A DNA stretch of 64,000 nt from Theropithecus gelada (lineage: Eukaryota > Chordata > Mammalia > Primates > Cercopithecidae), in contig NC_037681.1 of the NCBI RefSeq assembly GCF_003255815.1, forward strand, positions 72,052,338 through 72,116,337, written 5' to 3'. Of the stretch, positions 53,610-64,000 are shown one piece after another. Made by a program: the position numbers and the translations under genes. The notes under the pieces were generated by a model, which was not told the origin of the DNA, ran no database searches, and worked only from the letters and a program-made list of their open reading frames with translations. Within the stretch, counting starts at the first letter, position 1; the number at the start of each line of letters is the position of its first letter.

Positions 53610-53775
53610 TAGGTCATTTTATCTTTTAGAATTTTTATGATTTCAGATCTTTGATTCATCTTGAGTTGATTTTTTGCATAAGGTGAGAGATGAGGATCCA
53701 GTTTCATTCTTCTACATGTGGCTTGCCAATTATCCCAACACCATTGGTTGAATAAGGTGTCTTCTCAGATAACCC
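53610..53775 (-). repeat. L1 ORF2 fragment, antisense
   Basis: 'gattcatcttgagttgatttttt', 'gataaggtgagag'-like text, 'gatccagtttcattcttctac', 'gtggcttgccaattatccc' and 'caacaccattggttgaata' match antisense L1 ORF2 about 1 kb before its stop. Confidence 0.85.
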
Positions 53776-53840
53776 AACCCCTTCCTTCACCTGGTGTTCT
53801 TTCTCTACCTGCCCTTGTTGCCAAAGATGAAGGACATAAT

Positions 53841-53845
<5 letters not shown>

Positions 53846-53892
<47 letters not shown>

Positions 53893-54180
53893 AGACAGAG
53901 TCTTGCTCTGTCGCCCAGGCTGGGGTGCAGTGGCCAGATCTCAGCTCACTGCAAGCTCCGCCTCCCGGGTTTAGACCATTCTCCTGCCTCAGCCTCCCGA
54001 GTAGCTGGGACTACAGGCGCCCGCCACCTCGCCCGGCTAGTTTTTTGTATTTTTTTTTTAGTAGAGACGGGGTTTCACCGTGTTAGCCAGGATGGTCTCG
54101 ATCTCCTGACCTCGTGATCCGCCCGTCTCGGCCTCCCAAAGTGCTGGGATTACAGGCTTGAGCCACCGCGCCCGGCCGAT
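53846..54180 (-). mobile_element. Young AluY, Old World monkey type, antisense
   Basis: A 48-nt uninterrupted poly-T (53844-53891) is followed by an Alu close to consensus, including ccagatctcagctcactgc and gcccggctagttttttg. gacataatctctt occurs on both sides (53833-53845 and 54181-54193) and is the probable TSD. The long pure tail and low divergence make this the youngest-looking Alu here. Confidence 0.96.
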
Positions 54181-54193
54181 GACATAATCTCTT

Positions 54194-55330
54194 GAGAGCT
54201 CTATAGCCCCACCCACCACCTGATCCTCCCTATACAACTGCAGCTGATGCACTCTTGAAAGTACCACCTCCTGGCTGGAGGCCAACCAACACAAAACCAG
54301 TGTGCTAAACAAAAATACAACTAAGGACCACCACAGGGTCCACTTCGCTCCCCTGCTACCTCCACTGGAGCAGGTGCTTGTATCCATGGCTGTGAAACCT
54401 GAAGACGGATCACATCACAGAACTATTTAGAGACACTCACCAGTACTGGCCTGGAGCCTGGTAGCCTCACTAGGTGGCTAGACCCAGGAGAGCAAAAACT
54501 ATCACAGCAGTTCAGCTCCTAGGAAGCCCATCCCTAGGGGAAGGGGAGAACATGACATCAAGGGACAAAAATATCTGAACAGCAGCTCTTGTGTCACAGA
54601 TCTTCCCTCTAACATAGTCTACACAAATAAGAAGGAATCAGAAAAGCAATTCTGGTAATACGACAAAACAAAGTTCTTTAAAACCCCCAAAGGATCACAC
54701 CAGTTCACTAAAAATGGATCCAAACCAAGATGAAATTTCTGAATTGTCAGAAAAACAATTCAGAAGGTCAATCGCTAAGTTAAACAAGGAGGCACCAGAG
54801 AAAGGTGACGTCCAACTTAAAGAAATCAAAAACATGATACAAGATATGAGAGGAAAAATCTTCAGTGAAATAGATAGCATAAACAAAAAACAGTCACAAC
54901 TTCTGGAAATGAAAGACACACTTAGAAAAATGCAAAATGCACTGGAAATTTTCATCGATAGAATTGAACAAGCAGAAGAGCGAGCTTCAAAGCTTGAAGA
55001 CAGGCTTTCAAAGACAAAAAAATAAAATAAAATAAAATAAAAAGAACAAAGCCTCCAAGAAGTTTGGGACTATGTTATGCTTTTGGGACTATGTTATGCT
55101 TATCTAAACCTAAGCATAATTTATGTTACCAAGGAAGAGGAGGAATCTAAAAGTCTGGAAAACATATTTGAGAAAACAACTGAGGAAAACTGCCCCAGCC
55201 TTTCCACAGATTTAGCCATCCAAATGCAAGAAGCTCAAAGAACACCTGAAAAATTCATTGCAAAAGGATTGTCATTTAGGCGCATAGTCATCAGGTTACC
55301 TGAGGTCAACATGAAGAGGAAAGTTTATAG
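54194..55330 (+). mobile_element. Old L1P: 5' UTR end and ORF1, truncated
   Basis: 5' UTR text ('ctaaggaccaccacaggg', 'ctccactggagcaggtgc') is followed by an ORF1 start at 54714. The frame from 54714 to 55025 encodes a coiled-coil-like stretch (SKLNKEAPEKGDVQLKEI, EQAEERASKLEDRLSK in near-exact pieces). An (AAAAT)n expansion at about 55014-55043 and a 19-bp tandem duplication (tttgggactatgttatgct, about 55066-55100) then break it. The RRM-like part remains until about 55320 ('atagtcatcaggttacctg'). A non-functional relic of an L1PB/older L1PA-type element. Confidence 0.85.
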
Positions 55331-55710
55331 CATTAAATGCCTACATCAAAATATCTGAAAGAGCACAAGTAGACAATCTAAGGTCACCTCTCACAGAACT
55401 GGAGAAGCAAGAACAATCCAACCCCAAACCCCGCAGATGAAATCAGAGCAGAACTCAATAAAACTGAAACCAAAAATATACAAAAGACAAGTAAAAAAGC
55501 AGGTTCTTTGAAATGATAAAAAAAATTGATAGACCATTAGCAAGAATAAGCAAGAAAAGAAAAGATCAAAATAAGCTAAATTAGAAATGAAATGGGAGCT
55601 ATTACTACTGATACCACAGACAAAAGATTACTCAAGGCTACTGTAAACACCTTTGTGCACATAAACTACAAAATCTAGAGGAGATGGAAATCACTTTTTG
55701 GACTCATCCA
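55318..55710 (+). pseudogene. L1P ORF2 piece joined by deletion to ORF1
   Basis: Immediately after ORF1 text the sequence jumps to ORF2: 'gtttatagcattaaatgcctac', 'acagaactggagaagcaaga', 'aaaattgatagaccattagc', 'ctactgtaaacacctttgtgc', 'ctacaaaatctagaggagatgg'. About 2 kb of ORF1 carboxy end and the ORF2 endonuclease is missing. Stops and frameshifts abound. Confidence 0.82.
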
Positions 55711-56690
55711 TGGATGATAAATGATCACTCAATGACTGCTTATACTCCTTTCTGACATATCTTTGAATTAGTATATTCACACTGAATTCAGAACTATTCT
55801 GTTTCTGAGGTGACTTTGCATATGTTTGGTGTAATTTATTATAGATTAATTTTATATTTTAACTCACAGAAAGCACTCCTACTTCTCTTATTTCTAACAT
55901 TTTTAAAACCTCACATATAAACTGACAACAGAAAAATTACCGTTGCTCTTCTTAAGTGAAATAACTAAAACTACTTCAACCGTACAGGTATGTGTATTAT
56001 GGAAAGTTGTTTCTGTTGATTATTGTTGCTCTAAAAAAGAATCTGATGACAATGTTAACAGATGCTATTTCACCTTACCTAGTGAACAATAATATTTTTT
56101 TCACACCATTTACAGGTCCTTAAGGACTAACTGACAGGCATCATGCAGTGCATAAATGGTTCTTCTTGACACTGTAAAAACTGACAGAGAGCAAGTAGTT
56201 AAGCTTGTGAGTAAAGTAGTTGTACATAAATCTAGAGATACACTTTAAAAGTGCTTGAAAATCTGAAGACTATTGAGAGATTCTGGGCCAAAGAATTAAG
56301 GAAAATCTAGATAATTTGAAATAGTTAAAAGACAAATGTGAGAGCAGCCTTATCTTGACCAGAAAATTGGTTTAATATAGTCGGACGAAGAGAAGCATCT
56401 TGGATATATTATAGTCCTATGCACTCAAGAAATTTAAATAGCAGATAATACATGTGACACATTGGTATGACTAAATAGGTGGGGAAAATTGAATGAAAGG
56501 CTTGGAACATTGTGAATTTAAGGCTTTCTATTCTAAGAACCTTGGGAGAGAGTGCTATGTTTATATTCCTGACTGAGTTATATATGTATTACTGAGTTAT
56601 AACTGTCAGCTGATCTCTCTGCTTGAGCAAGGTCTTTCAAAGGGATGCCTTATTAGAGAGGATGAGGGTTCTCTAGATAATGAGTAAATC
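55711..56690. other. Unrecognised sequence (about 1 kb)
   Basis: No transposon or gene recognised. Confidence 0.5.
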
Positions 56691-56694
56691 CAGT

Positions 56695-56845
56695 CATTGT
56701 ACAGATGAGGAAACTGAAATTCAAAGAAACTCTCTAGCTTTCCAGAGTTTCTAGATAAGAATAAAGAAATTCAGTCATTTTACAGATGAGGAAATTGAAA
56801 TTCAAAGAAACTGTCTAGATTTCTAAAGTTACCAAGCATGTAAGA
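56695..56845 (-). repeat. MIR-like segment, antisense, tandemly duplicated
   Basis: The MIR-core word tacagatgaggaaactgaaa starts at 56700 and again (with gaaattgaaa) at 56781, each followed by ttcaaagaaact(c/g)tctag. The period is 81 bp. Confidence 0.75.
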
Positions 56846-57645
56846 GATTGATAGAATAATATGCACTCGATAAATAAACTAATTGACTGTAAACAGGATG
56901 AGAAGGTATAGCTTTAAAGAAAAATCCATATGAAAGACTAAGTAGTATCAAATGACAAGTTTCATTAGAAACTGCATTATGAAGTTATTTCCCAATAATT
57001 ATGCATATACAACATAGAGGAATTTTACATCTAGAATGTAGGTTTTAAGACTTTCTCTGAAAGCAGCATTGCCAAACTCATTGTGTCATATTTTATAGTT
57101 TCTAGCGTGAGCTCTCAAACAAGGCTCTCACAAACTAGAATCTTTCTCCTCAAGGAATTCATGGCCAAATAGACAAGCAGGCACTACTGGCAAAAGATAT
57201 CACTTATAAGCTAAAATCAAGTCTTACATAGGAGACTAAATCAGCAGCTATGTATTAAAGTCAAAGGAAAAACCAGGTAAAACAGTAGAAACTGGCAAAA
57301 GGTAGACATAAATCAGTAGTCTACTTTCCTGTGTCTGTTAGCTCTTAAAATCTGCTTGGATTCAGTTTTATTACATTGATTCATTTGTTTACTTTAAGTG
57401 TAGTTTTTTGGCCTCAATCTCCAGTCCTACACCCAGTTAATTTTTTGTTAATTTTGAATATTTACAGCCTCTAGACAATATCTCTTAGATATTAATTAGG
57501 CCAGTCTCTAATTAAAAGTGAATGAAACCTAAGTGGATGACCTAAGTTGATCTAATTTAAAATGAAACTGAGTAGATCATACATTTTGCTGACTGGAGAA
57601 ATACCGTTTAAAAAAAAGTCATAGATTTTATGCAGAGATTTAAGA
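56846..57645. other. Mostly unrecognised sequence
   Basis: A short antisense L2-like piece is possible at 57145-57190 ('ctcctcaaggaattcatgg'). Otherwise nothing recognised. Confidence 0.45.
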
Positions 57646-57945
57646 GGCCAGGCATGGTGGCTCACCCTGTAATCCCAGCACTTTGGGAGGCAGAGGTGGG
57701 TGGATCATGAGGTCAGCAGTTCGAGACCAGCCTGGCCAATATGGTGAAACCCCATCTTTACTAAAAATACAAAAATTAGCCAGGCATGGTGGTGCATGCC
57801 TGTAGTCCCAGCTACTTGGGAGGCTGAAGCTGGAGAATCGCTTGATCCTGGAAGATGGAGGTTGCAGTGAGCCAAGATTGTGACACTGCACTCTAGCCTG
57901 GGCAACAGAGCGAAACTCTATTTCAAAAAAAAAAAAAAAAAAAAA
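57646..57945 (+). mobile_element. Alu (AluS-like), full length
   Basis: ggccaggcatggtggctcac through both arms to an A21 tail (57925-57945). A one- to two-base loss near 'ggctcaccctgtaatcc' and CpG decay indicate an AluS-age insertion. The TSD is not obvious. Confidence 0.95.
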
Positions 57946-58040
57946 TTATGAAACATCATGTGGTTAAAACAAAACAAAAACAAGAACATTTAACTCTGAC
58001 TAGAAATCGGATGACCTTGATTCAAGTCATCCTGGAAATA

Positions 58041-58215
58041 TCAGTGGTTGCAAAACTTAGTGGATCATCAGAATCACGTTTCCATGCCCCACCAGCAGAA
58101 ATTCCCAAATGAGTAGCCTTAGAGTGGGTCTGTAACTTGTCAGCCAATCCCTCCCTCCCCGTCTTAACATACAACTTTGCAGGTGATTTTGATAATCAGT
58201 TAGATTAGGGGATCA
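58041..58215. mobile_element. MER5-like hAT MITE remnant
   Basis: Starts 'cagtggttgcaaaacttag', continues 'ggatcatcagaatcacg' and 'caggtgattttgataatcag', resembling MER5A/MER20-type elements. The right terminus is lost. Confidence 0.55.
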
Positions 58216-58573
58216 TTAAGTTAAATGATATTGTGCATGTAACTTTACCTGTAAAGGTAGGAGATGATTTCCAAAGGTATTTTTGGATTGCATATTTTGT
58301 GACTCAGATACACATCTTGCTTTTTCCAGGGGTTTCTTCTAGAAACTGCTTGACAAATGTTCATTCAGCTTTACTCAAAGAGAGGTCATTCTCTCTGGAG
58401 GCTATTTGTTCCTAGTTTAAAGCTTCTTATTCTGAGCCTAAAATGTTGCAACTTCCATTGATTTGTCTGGGTTCTACCCTTTGAAAAAATATATACCCTT
58501 GTCCATCTGATAGTGCTTCAAATGCTGAAAAACAGGGCTCTCACATGGAGGCGGGAAAGTCTGTCCTACCAGA
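58216..58573. other. Unrecognised sequence; may include pseudogene 5' UTR
   Basis: No repeat recognised. The last tens of bases before 58574 (gaggcgggaaagtctgtcc) could be the 5' UTR of the parent mRNA. Confidence 0.4.
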
Positions 58574-59912
58574 ATGAACACCAGGACCCACAAAGCAGAC
58601 CTGGGCTTTAGGCTCCCAGATAAAAAGAAGAAAATGATCAAAGAACCAGAGACTAAATACTAAATTTTAAACAATGACGATTATTTTACTGATGTTTCTC
58701 CTGTAAGACTCGCACTCCCTCTAAGAATGTGGTCCAAGGGCAGATACCTGAGATGCCTCAAGTGAAGAAAGAAAAGAAGAAAAAAAGGGCCTCATCCCCC
58801 TTTGCAAGGAACCACCTAAAACCTGCGACCACACTGCATACCAGATAGAGAAGTCACTTGCCCCAGGAAGCAGTCTCTGGGTCACTCAGAGTTCCTCAGC
58901 AGGAAGAAGAAAAAGAAGAGGAAGTCACCTCTGTTCATAGGGCATGGCTCTGAGTTGAAAAGTTCCTCATGCCCCAGACATGGTGAAAAGGAGACCAGAG
59001 TTAGCAAGAATCTCAAAAAAAAAAAAAAGAAAAAAAAGAAAAAAGGGGGACCCAGGACTCCACAGTCTTCTTAGTCTGGTTCTACAAGGCTGAGGTTGCT
59101 GTGTAAACTTGCTGTGAGGAGAAGGAGGGTGAGGGGCAGGCAGTCTTGGGCAGAAATGGAAGCCAGGAAGCCCCAGGGAGCACAGCACGAAGATGAAGAG
59201 GAGAAAAATCCTGCAAGAGGGAGACACCCTACTAGGCCACCCCAAGCCCTCCGGGTCAACAGAGAGCGGCCCTAGGAAAGAAAGTAAAAAAGAAGCCAAC
59301 TAAAATTGAGGCTCCAGAATATATCCCAGCAGGAGCTGGCCCTGAAGGCCCAGTGAAGAAGAAATGAAGTTCAAGAAAGAAGTAGAGCCACCAATCATTG
59401 AGCAGCTGGCTCTGAAAGACAAAGAAGAAAAGGGGGGTAGAAGGAGACCCTTGGAAGGAGTAACCATACACAGATTTGGAGGTGGTGTTGGAAAAGAGGC
59501 TACATGGATGAGGCACACATAGACCAGGTGAGATGAGAGGCCTTGCAAGAAGACACTCATCATGAAGAGTACAGACGCTTCTGAAACCAGAAGTGGTTTG
59601 GCCACTGAGATTGGCCAGTGAGATACTGCTGGTTTTGAGAACAAGGAACAGAAACTGAAATTTCTCAGACTTATGAGTGGCTTCGAGAATCTGCCCTCTC
59701 TGTTCAGCTGCTCCCCCAGCATGATTTTGAGGCCTAAAATTACCCTCAGCAAGAAAGCAACTAAAAGCCTACAGCAGAGCCTACAGCAGGACAGCAACCA
59801 AATCTTCCACTGGAAACACAACTGAGGAGCTGGCCTTGGTTTCTCCACTGCCCGAAACAGAATATTTTACATTGATAGGAATGCTTCCAAATCAATCAAG
59901 TTGGAAGATTAA
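58574..59912 (+). pseudogene. KNOP1P: KNOP1 (lysine-rich nucleolar protein 1) retropseudogene
   Basis: Intronless copy of the KNOP1 coding sequence, about 1,339 bp against 458 codons in the functional human protein. Translating the plus strand in shifting frames gives KNOP1-like blocks in the right order: HKADLGF after the ATG at 58574, KEPETKY, NNDDYFTDVSP, Lys-rich runs, IEAPEYIP (about 59305-59330), MDEAHIDQVR (from 59504), a long FENKEQKLKFLRLMSGFENL stretch (about 59630-59690), and RIFYIDRNASKSIKLED directly before TAA at 59910-59912. Stops (for example TGA right after HIDQVR, probably CGA decay) and several indels abolish translation. Functional KNOP1 is a multi-exon gene, so the absence of introns implies retroposition by L1. 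I saw no poly-A tail or TSD, so age or 3' loss has erased them. Open frames on either strand here are fragments or shadows of the decayed frame. Confidence 0.9.
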
Positions 59913-60154
59913 ACTCTAGTGTTTTGTTCCCTAAAACAGCCAGAATTGCTTTTATTATTCATTTGTGGAGATGAAAGCCACCTGGCAGTTGTGTCAAATC
60001 AAACTCGTTTGGAGATTAAGGACAAGGACAGCTATATTGATGGGCTCAAAAGAACTAGGGCAGGGGGAGCTCATGTTTCAGGAGCCAAGAGAACACGTGA
60101 GTAGCTAAAATCTATTTTCTGTATTAAGCATTACATTCCTGTTTGAGACAACAG
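59913..60154. other. Possible KNOP1 3' UTR remnant, otherwise unrecognised
   Basis: Directly follows the pseudogene stop. I cannot verify it as parent 3' UTR without the transcript. Confidence 0.35.
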
Positions 60155-60305
60155 CATATATAAATAACATTTGTTGAGTGTGTTCTCCTTGTAATAATAC
60201 ATTTAATCTTTATAGTTACGACATGGGTGCTGTTATTATCCCCATCTTACAGATGAGGCCACTGAGGTTCAGGGATAAAGCAATAAAATCTCCCAGGGTC
60301 ACCCC
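60155..60305 (-). repeat. MIR SINE, antisense
   Basis: 'aatacatttaatctttatag', 'gctgttattatccccatcttacagatgaggcc' and 'actgaggttcagggataaag' (in pieces) follow antisense MIR order closely. Confidence 0.8.
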
Positions 60306-62059
60306 CTCAAAAAATGCTTAAAGATAGACCTTACATCTTCCCTACATGATTTTGTCTCCAGATTTAAAAAGATGTAAAGATTATGGTCAGAAAAAGAATA
60401 CATTTTCTTCTGGATAAGCAACTTAAAGTGGGACAAGTTCACGGAATCAAGATGTTGTTTCACTAGAAAAGAAGAAAAATCAGTGAAGTAATTTGGCAGT
60501 CTTGTATCAATACATGCATTTGAAGGAAATCTTGCTGAGGAGAAGGTTGAGGAAAATTGTTGGAATGTTGCAGTCTACCAACAGATGGGGTGTGGTAAAT
60601 TCCTAAGTGAGGAGTAGAAGATTGACAAAAATATAATGAGGGTTGCACACATTTTAGTAATTTTAAAAATTAAACTGTGTGGGCTGTAGTGTATTTTTAA
60701 AAAATCATATGAGTGTTTTGAAAATCCTGTTTCTATTAAGAAAAATTAATCAAATTAAGTCAGTATCCAGATTGTTTTTATATACAGTCAATTGAATATA
60801 CTTACATTCACATACAATGTTAAAAAATTCATTTACATAAACAAAAATAAGAAGGTCTAAAAAAGGATAAAGAAGTTGTGGTAGAATTCTCTTTAACTAG
60901 AAGCTCATGATCAGAGTAAAAATGAGTTACACGTTAAATCCATGAATGATATAAGCAGTAGATGCCCTCTAATAGTTAAAAGAGGATAAATAAAAGTGAA
61001 TTCATTTTACCTTTTAGGGAAAGGATTATTAAACTTATTTCAAGTGGTGCTGTTATTTGTTACCTACATATGTATATATAATCAAGGTCCCTATACTTAC
61101 AGCCTTAGCACTTCTTTTTATTTTATAATACAATTTTTATTTTTCTTTACTGAGTTTTCTGTTATTTTACACAAACTTGCTACCATCTTCACCACCTTTC
61201 CGAACTACTATTATACACTTTGCAAAACTGACAGGTGAAAAGTAAATTTTTTTCCCCAAATATGTTGTGATATTTTTGTCTCTTTATATTATTGATCAGA
61301 TTTTCTTCTTGAAATTTTTACTTTTAAGATCAAAGGCTTTAAAATGTCCTTTTTTTCATTCTGCCTCTATCTTTTCTTCTGGGGATTATTTCTTTCATTT
61401 ATCCTTCTACAAAAAGCAAACCTATTCTTGTTTCTCTCTCATTTTTTAAAATACAAGATCAATAATAATCAGTCTTTAGTATAAATCTCTACTTCAAGAC
61501 TCTCAGCCAGCTTCTAATCCCTTATCTCCAACTTTCTCCTCAACATTATCACTTAGATGTCAGACTATTATCTTAAAGAATCGAAGGGTGTTAGAATTCC
61601 AGCTGACCTGGAGATCATCTACTCAAATCTCAAGTTTCAGATAAGGATATGACAGCAAAGAATAAACATGCAGAAAGGATAAACTTCTGTATTAGTGTTT
61701 GTGCTACCTTTACTGTCTGAATGACTTTGTCTGTACTCCCCAGTCCCCAAATATGTATCACAATCACCTCTTCTGCCACCATGCCTTCTCTATATTTTTT
61801 AATTGGTTGATAATCATAGAGCAAATTCATAAATTATAGACAATAGTCTATTAAGGAAAGCTAGCATTTGAGGTGGGACATGATTAATACTACAATTTTA
61901 GGCCAAATATATTCGGTAACGTCTCACGTTGACTCACACAAAACTGTTGGACTGAGTAGAAGACATTTTTGAAGGTTTTGAGAAGCTGTAAAATAATTTG
62001 TTTTGAATTGATTGGCTCAGTTCTTGTTTGTTGATGCATTTGATGTCTCAACTATTACT
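60306..62059. other. Unrecognised sequence (about 1.75 kb)
   Basis: No transposon or gene recognised with confidence. A sense L2-like stretch is possible at 61480-61580. Confidence 0.4.
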
Positions 62060-62690
62060 CAAAATTTGGAATCTGTTCTAATAACTTTATTAAGAATATG
62101 CCCCGATCAACTTTGGATGTCAGGAATGGCAGCGTGAGGAGTTCTGCAGAGCCAATCCCAATGCAATGCTGTTGATGACTGGCAAAAATTATTTAAACAG
62201 ATGACCACCTAAAGTCTCTGAAAGTAGTCCTAAGAAGAAACAGAAAATTAATAAATACCTATTTTTAGAAAATCTTCAAAATATTGGTAAGAACAATGAA
62301 AGGCATGGAACTTAGTCATGACCTGCTCCCTCTCTTTCATGTTCCCATCCTCATCCCCACATGATGGCTGAGAGAAGCCTCAGTCTGGGAAGTGTGACTA
62401 AGAAAACAGGATTCCCTGTCCCCTCAGTTCCTAGTCAAAACATAGAGTATTTCAAGACAAGGGACAGGTTACCAGAATTTTTCTTCTCCACCCTCCTAGT
62501 TGCAAATACTAAATTCCTAAGCAGTGTGACTGAGAATTTGTGGACTCCCTTCCTCAAACCATTCCGCAAAGGACAAAGGATCTACCCTAGACATGGCAGG
62601 TTGAGAATTTGGGGGCCTGAGGTGCCTTTGCTCCTGCTTGCTCAGAGGGCAAAAGCTCAATACAAGGTGAATAAGCTATGACACTTACCC
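62060..62690 (+). repeat. Possible L1M 5' UTR fragment
   Basis: Text such as 'aatcttcaaaatattggtaagaac', 'gagagaagcctcagtctggg', 'caccctcctagttgcaaatac' and 'accctagacatggcagg' resembles the 5' UTR of old L1M elements. The 106-codon open frame at 62361-62681 lies inside it and shows no domain. The assignment is tentative. Confidence 0.4.
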
Positions 62691-64000
62691 GGTGCTCTCC
62701 ACGTGAGAAGGTATCACTCTACAAAAAGATTATACTTAAGAGGATAGGCAGACACTAAGAGCAGCAGAGCTCAGAGCCCTTCCTAAAGGAACTGAGAATG
62801 GAATGATATTTGATTGTGGTAGAGTTGGGCGTTTCATCTCTGAGTGGGTTCTAGGAGGGGTTCTGCATCCAATTGTTGTCATATATCTATCAAATGTCAG
62901 AGCTCTAGAACTTGCTAGCCAGTTCTGGCAACAACAAAATTTCACCCTATCTTCTATTGCAAGGGAATTCCGTGAATCGCAGAAGTAATTTGGTCACAGT
63001 ATATCAGGCTCATTTTACACTGCCTGTGTCTAAACCCCATCCTGAACCTTTATATCACCAATTCACAGTAACACACTGGATAGAGCCTTGGTCTCAGTTT
63101 TAACTCATTACAAAATGCAAGTCCTTTCCAACCCAAATTACTTCTGGTGTTATTGAATTGTGTCAAAACCAAAGTGTCAAATTACAGTGTTTTGTTGTTC
63201 TACAAAAGATTTTTATGAGTAGCAGATCTGACTCTTTAGATAAAAAAGAAAGTTAATAATTAATGTGAGGGTATGTATAATAAAGCTGTCCATTGCCTCT
63301 ATTCTAAACTTTATTTGTTCTTTCAAGTGAAATAACTTTTTCCATAAACACTTTCTGTCACTGAGAAATCCTAACCAACAATCTGCTACATATTTCCTCT
63401 TAATTTTTTTGACAACTTTATAATATCACGTTTCTTCTTTAATGGAAATCATACTCTTTAGATTCGGCAATAATTCTCTTACAAAAGTATTTTGAAAGCA
63501 TTTAAGAGCCATGTAGTTTAAGAAAATATATTTAAAAATTGAATATTTTTGAAGTATTTTACAATAATGATACCTAATTATCTTTGAATACGTGGATGGA
63601 TTGATTTATTTATTTGACGTGGGAAGTAGAAGTTGATATTTCCCGACAAAAACAAAGCTTACAAGTTTTTCTTCTGTTTCTTGAGATAAGAAAATTCTTG
63701 TCATAAGTATGACAAGAAAATTCTTGTAACAACGCGTTCAGTTTAATTTATAGAAAGCATGTAGGCAAATACCTGAGTATTGAAAACATGTAAAGTAACA
63801 TCAATTATGTTAATTATTTTAACTACTTTAGAAGAACTTTTTAAAAGTTTTCCAGAAGGCTTTATTCTGCTTTTACCTTATACCCTACTCTCCTTCTTTT
63901 ATTATCTTTCCATTGGGTTTTATCATTGTTTCTAACTGTAATTCACATTTAAAAAATTTCCACAACAGTGATATTATGAAAGTTTTTGCCTAAATTGAGA
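62691..64000. other. Unrecognised sequence (about 1.3 kb)
   Basis: No gene or repeat recognised. A 61-codon frame at 62803-62988 has unusually non-repetitive composition but no identifiable domain. The direct repeat aagaaaattcttgt lies at about 63689-63702 and 63713-63726. Confidence 0.45.

Noticed and set aside
53718..54117. 107- and 122-codon frames containing poly-Phe
   Set aside because: Translation of the poly-T tail and antisense body of an AluY. The same LSPRLECSGAISAHCN-type motif appears at every antisense Alu in the window (2079, 4012, 13710, 37406, 47465, 57640).
59256..59848. Antisense frames of 86 and 182 codons over the KNOP1 copy
   Set aside because: Shadow of a low-stop antisense frame opposite Lys/Glu-rich codons. 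The sense strand explains the sequence as a pseudogene.
62361..62681. 106-codon frame as a host gene
   Set aside because: It sits in text resembling an L1M 5' UTR and has no domain or homologue that I recognise.

Overview
The window is primate nuclear DNA, most likely from an Old World monkey (macaque/baboon group). Three young AluY copies read, in Alu sense, GGCTCAAGCCTG, GAGACGGGCGG and CTAGCCGGGCGAGG. These are cercopithecid AluYRa-type differences from human AluY. The only full-length L1 is also young and differs from human L1 mainly in its 5' UTR and in the ORF1 amino terminus. I find no host protein-coding exon, tRNA, rRNA, snRNA or CRISPR array. The window looks like AT-rich intergenic or deep intronic DNA built up from transposons over a long time.

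Layout: 1-15.8 kb holds L2 and MIR fragments, MER5-type hAT pieces and five Alus in otherwise unrecognised sequence. From 15.86 to 22.41 kb lies the centrepiece, a full-length young L1 with an 18-bp perfect target-site duplication (TSD), an intact 338-codon ORF1 and an ORF2 interrupted only by two 100-N gaps. Both gaps are flanked by duplicated sequence. If each duplicate is counted once, ORF2 has exactly the canonical 1275 codons. From 22.4 to 31 kb there are L2 fragments, two Alus, a Tigger element split by an L1 3' end, and an antisense L1M mosaic. From 31.6 to 37.4 kb there is a decayed, nearly full-length L1M on the plus strand with an Alu inside it.

From 37.4 to 45.4 kb there are LINE-2 bodies interrupted by MaLR LTRs (a THE1 solo LTR with a perfect 5-bp TSD, an MST and an MLT1/MST type), two Alus and an older ERV LTR. 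From 45.4 to 53.8 kb there are MIRs, an AluY with an internal (TTTA)n, an L2, AT-rich satellites, an ERV1-like solo LTR and an antisense L1 3' end. From 53.8 to 58.2 kb there is a young AluY with a 48-T tail, an L1P 5'UTR/ORF1 fused by deletion to an ORF2 piece, a tandemly duplicated MIR-like segment, an Alu and a MER5-like element. From 58.57 to 59.91 kb lies a retropseudogene that I recognise as KNOP1 (lysine-rich nucleolar protein 1). The remainder to 64 kb is mostly unrecognised, with one MIR and a possible L1M 5' UTR.

The genes do not form a pathway. The only functional unit is the L1: its 5' UTR promoter drives a bicistronic RNA encoding ORF1p (RNA chaperone) and ORF2p (endonuclease/reverse transcriptase). 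Its machinery also mobilises Alus and makes processed pseudogenes such as the KNOP1 copy. I did not find a previously undescribed biological system. The observations most worth checking are the L1's coding potential, a Gly-to-Arg change in its RT domain, the false-gap signature, and the unclassified repeats at 48-51 kb.
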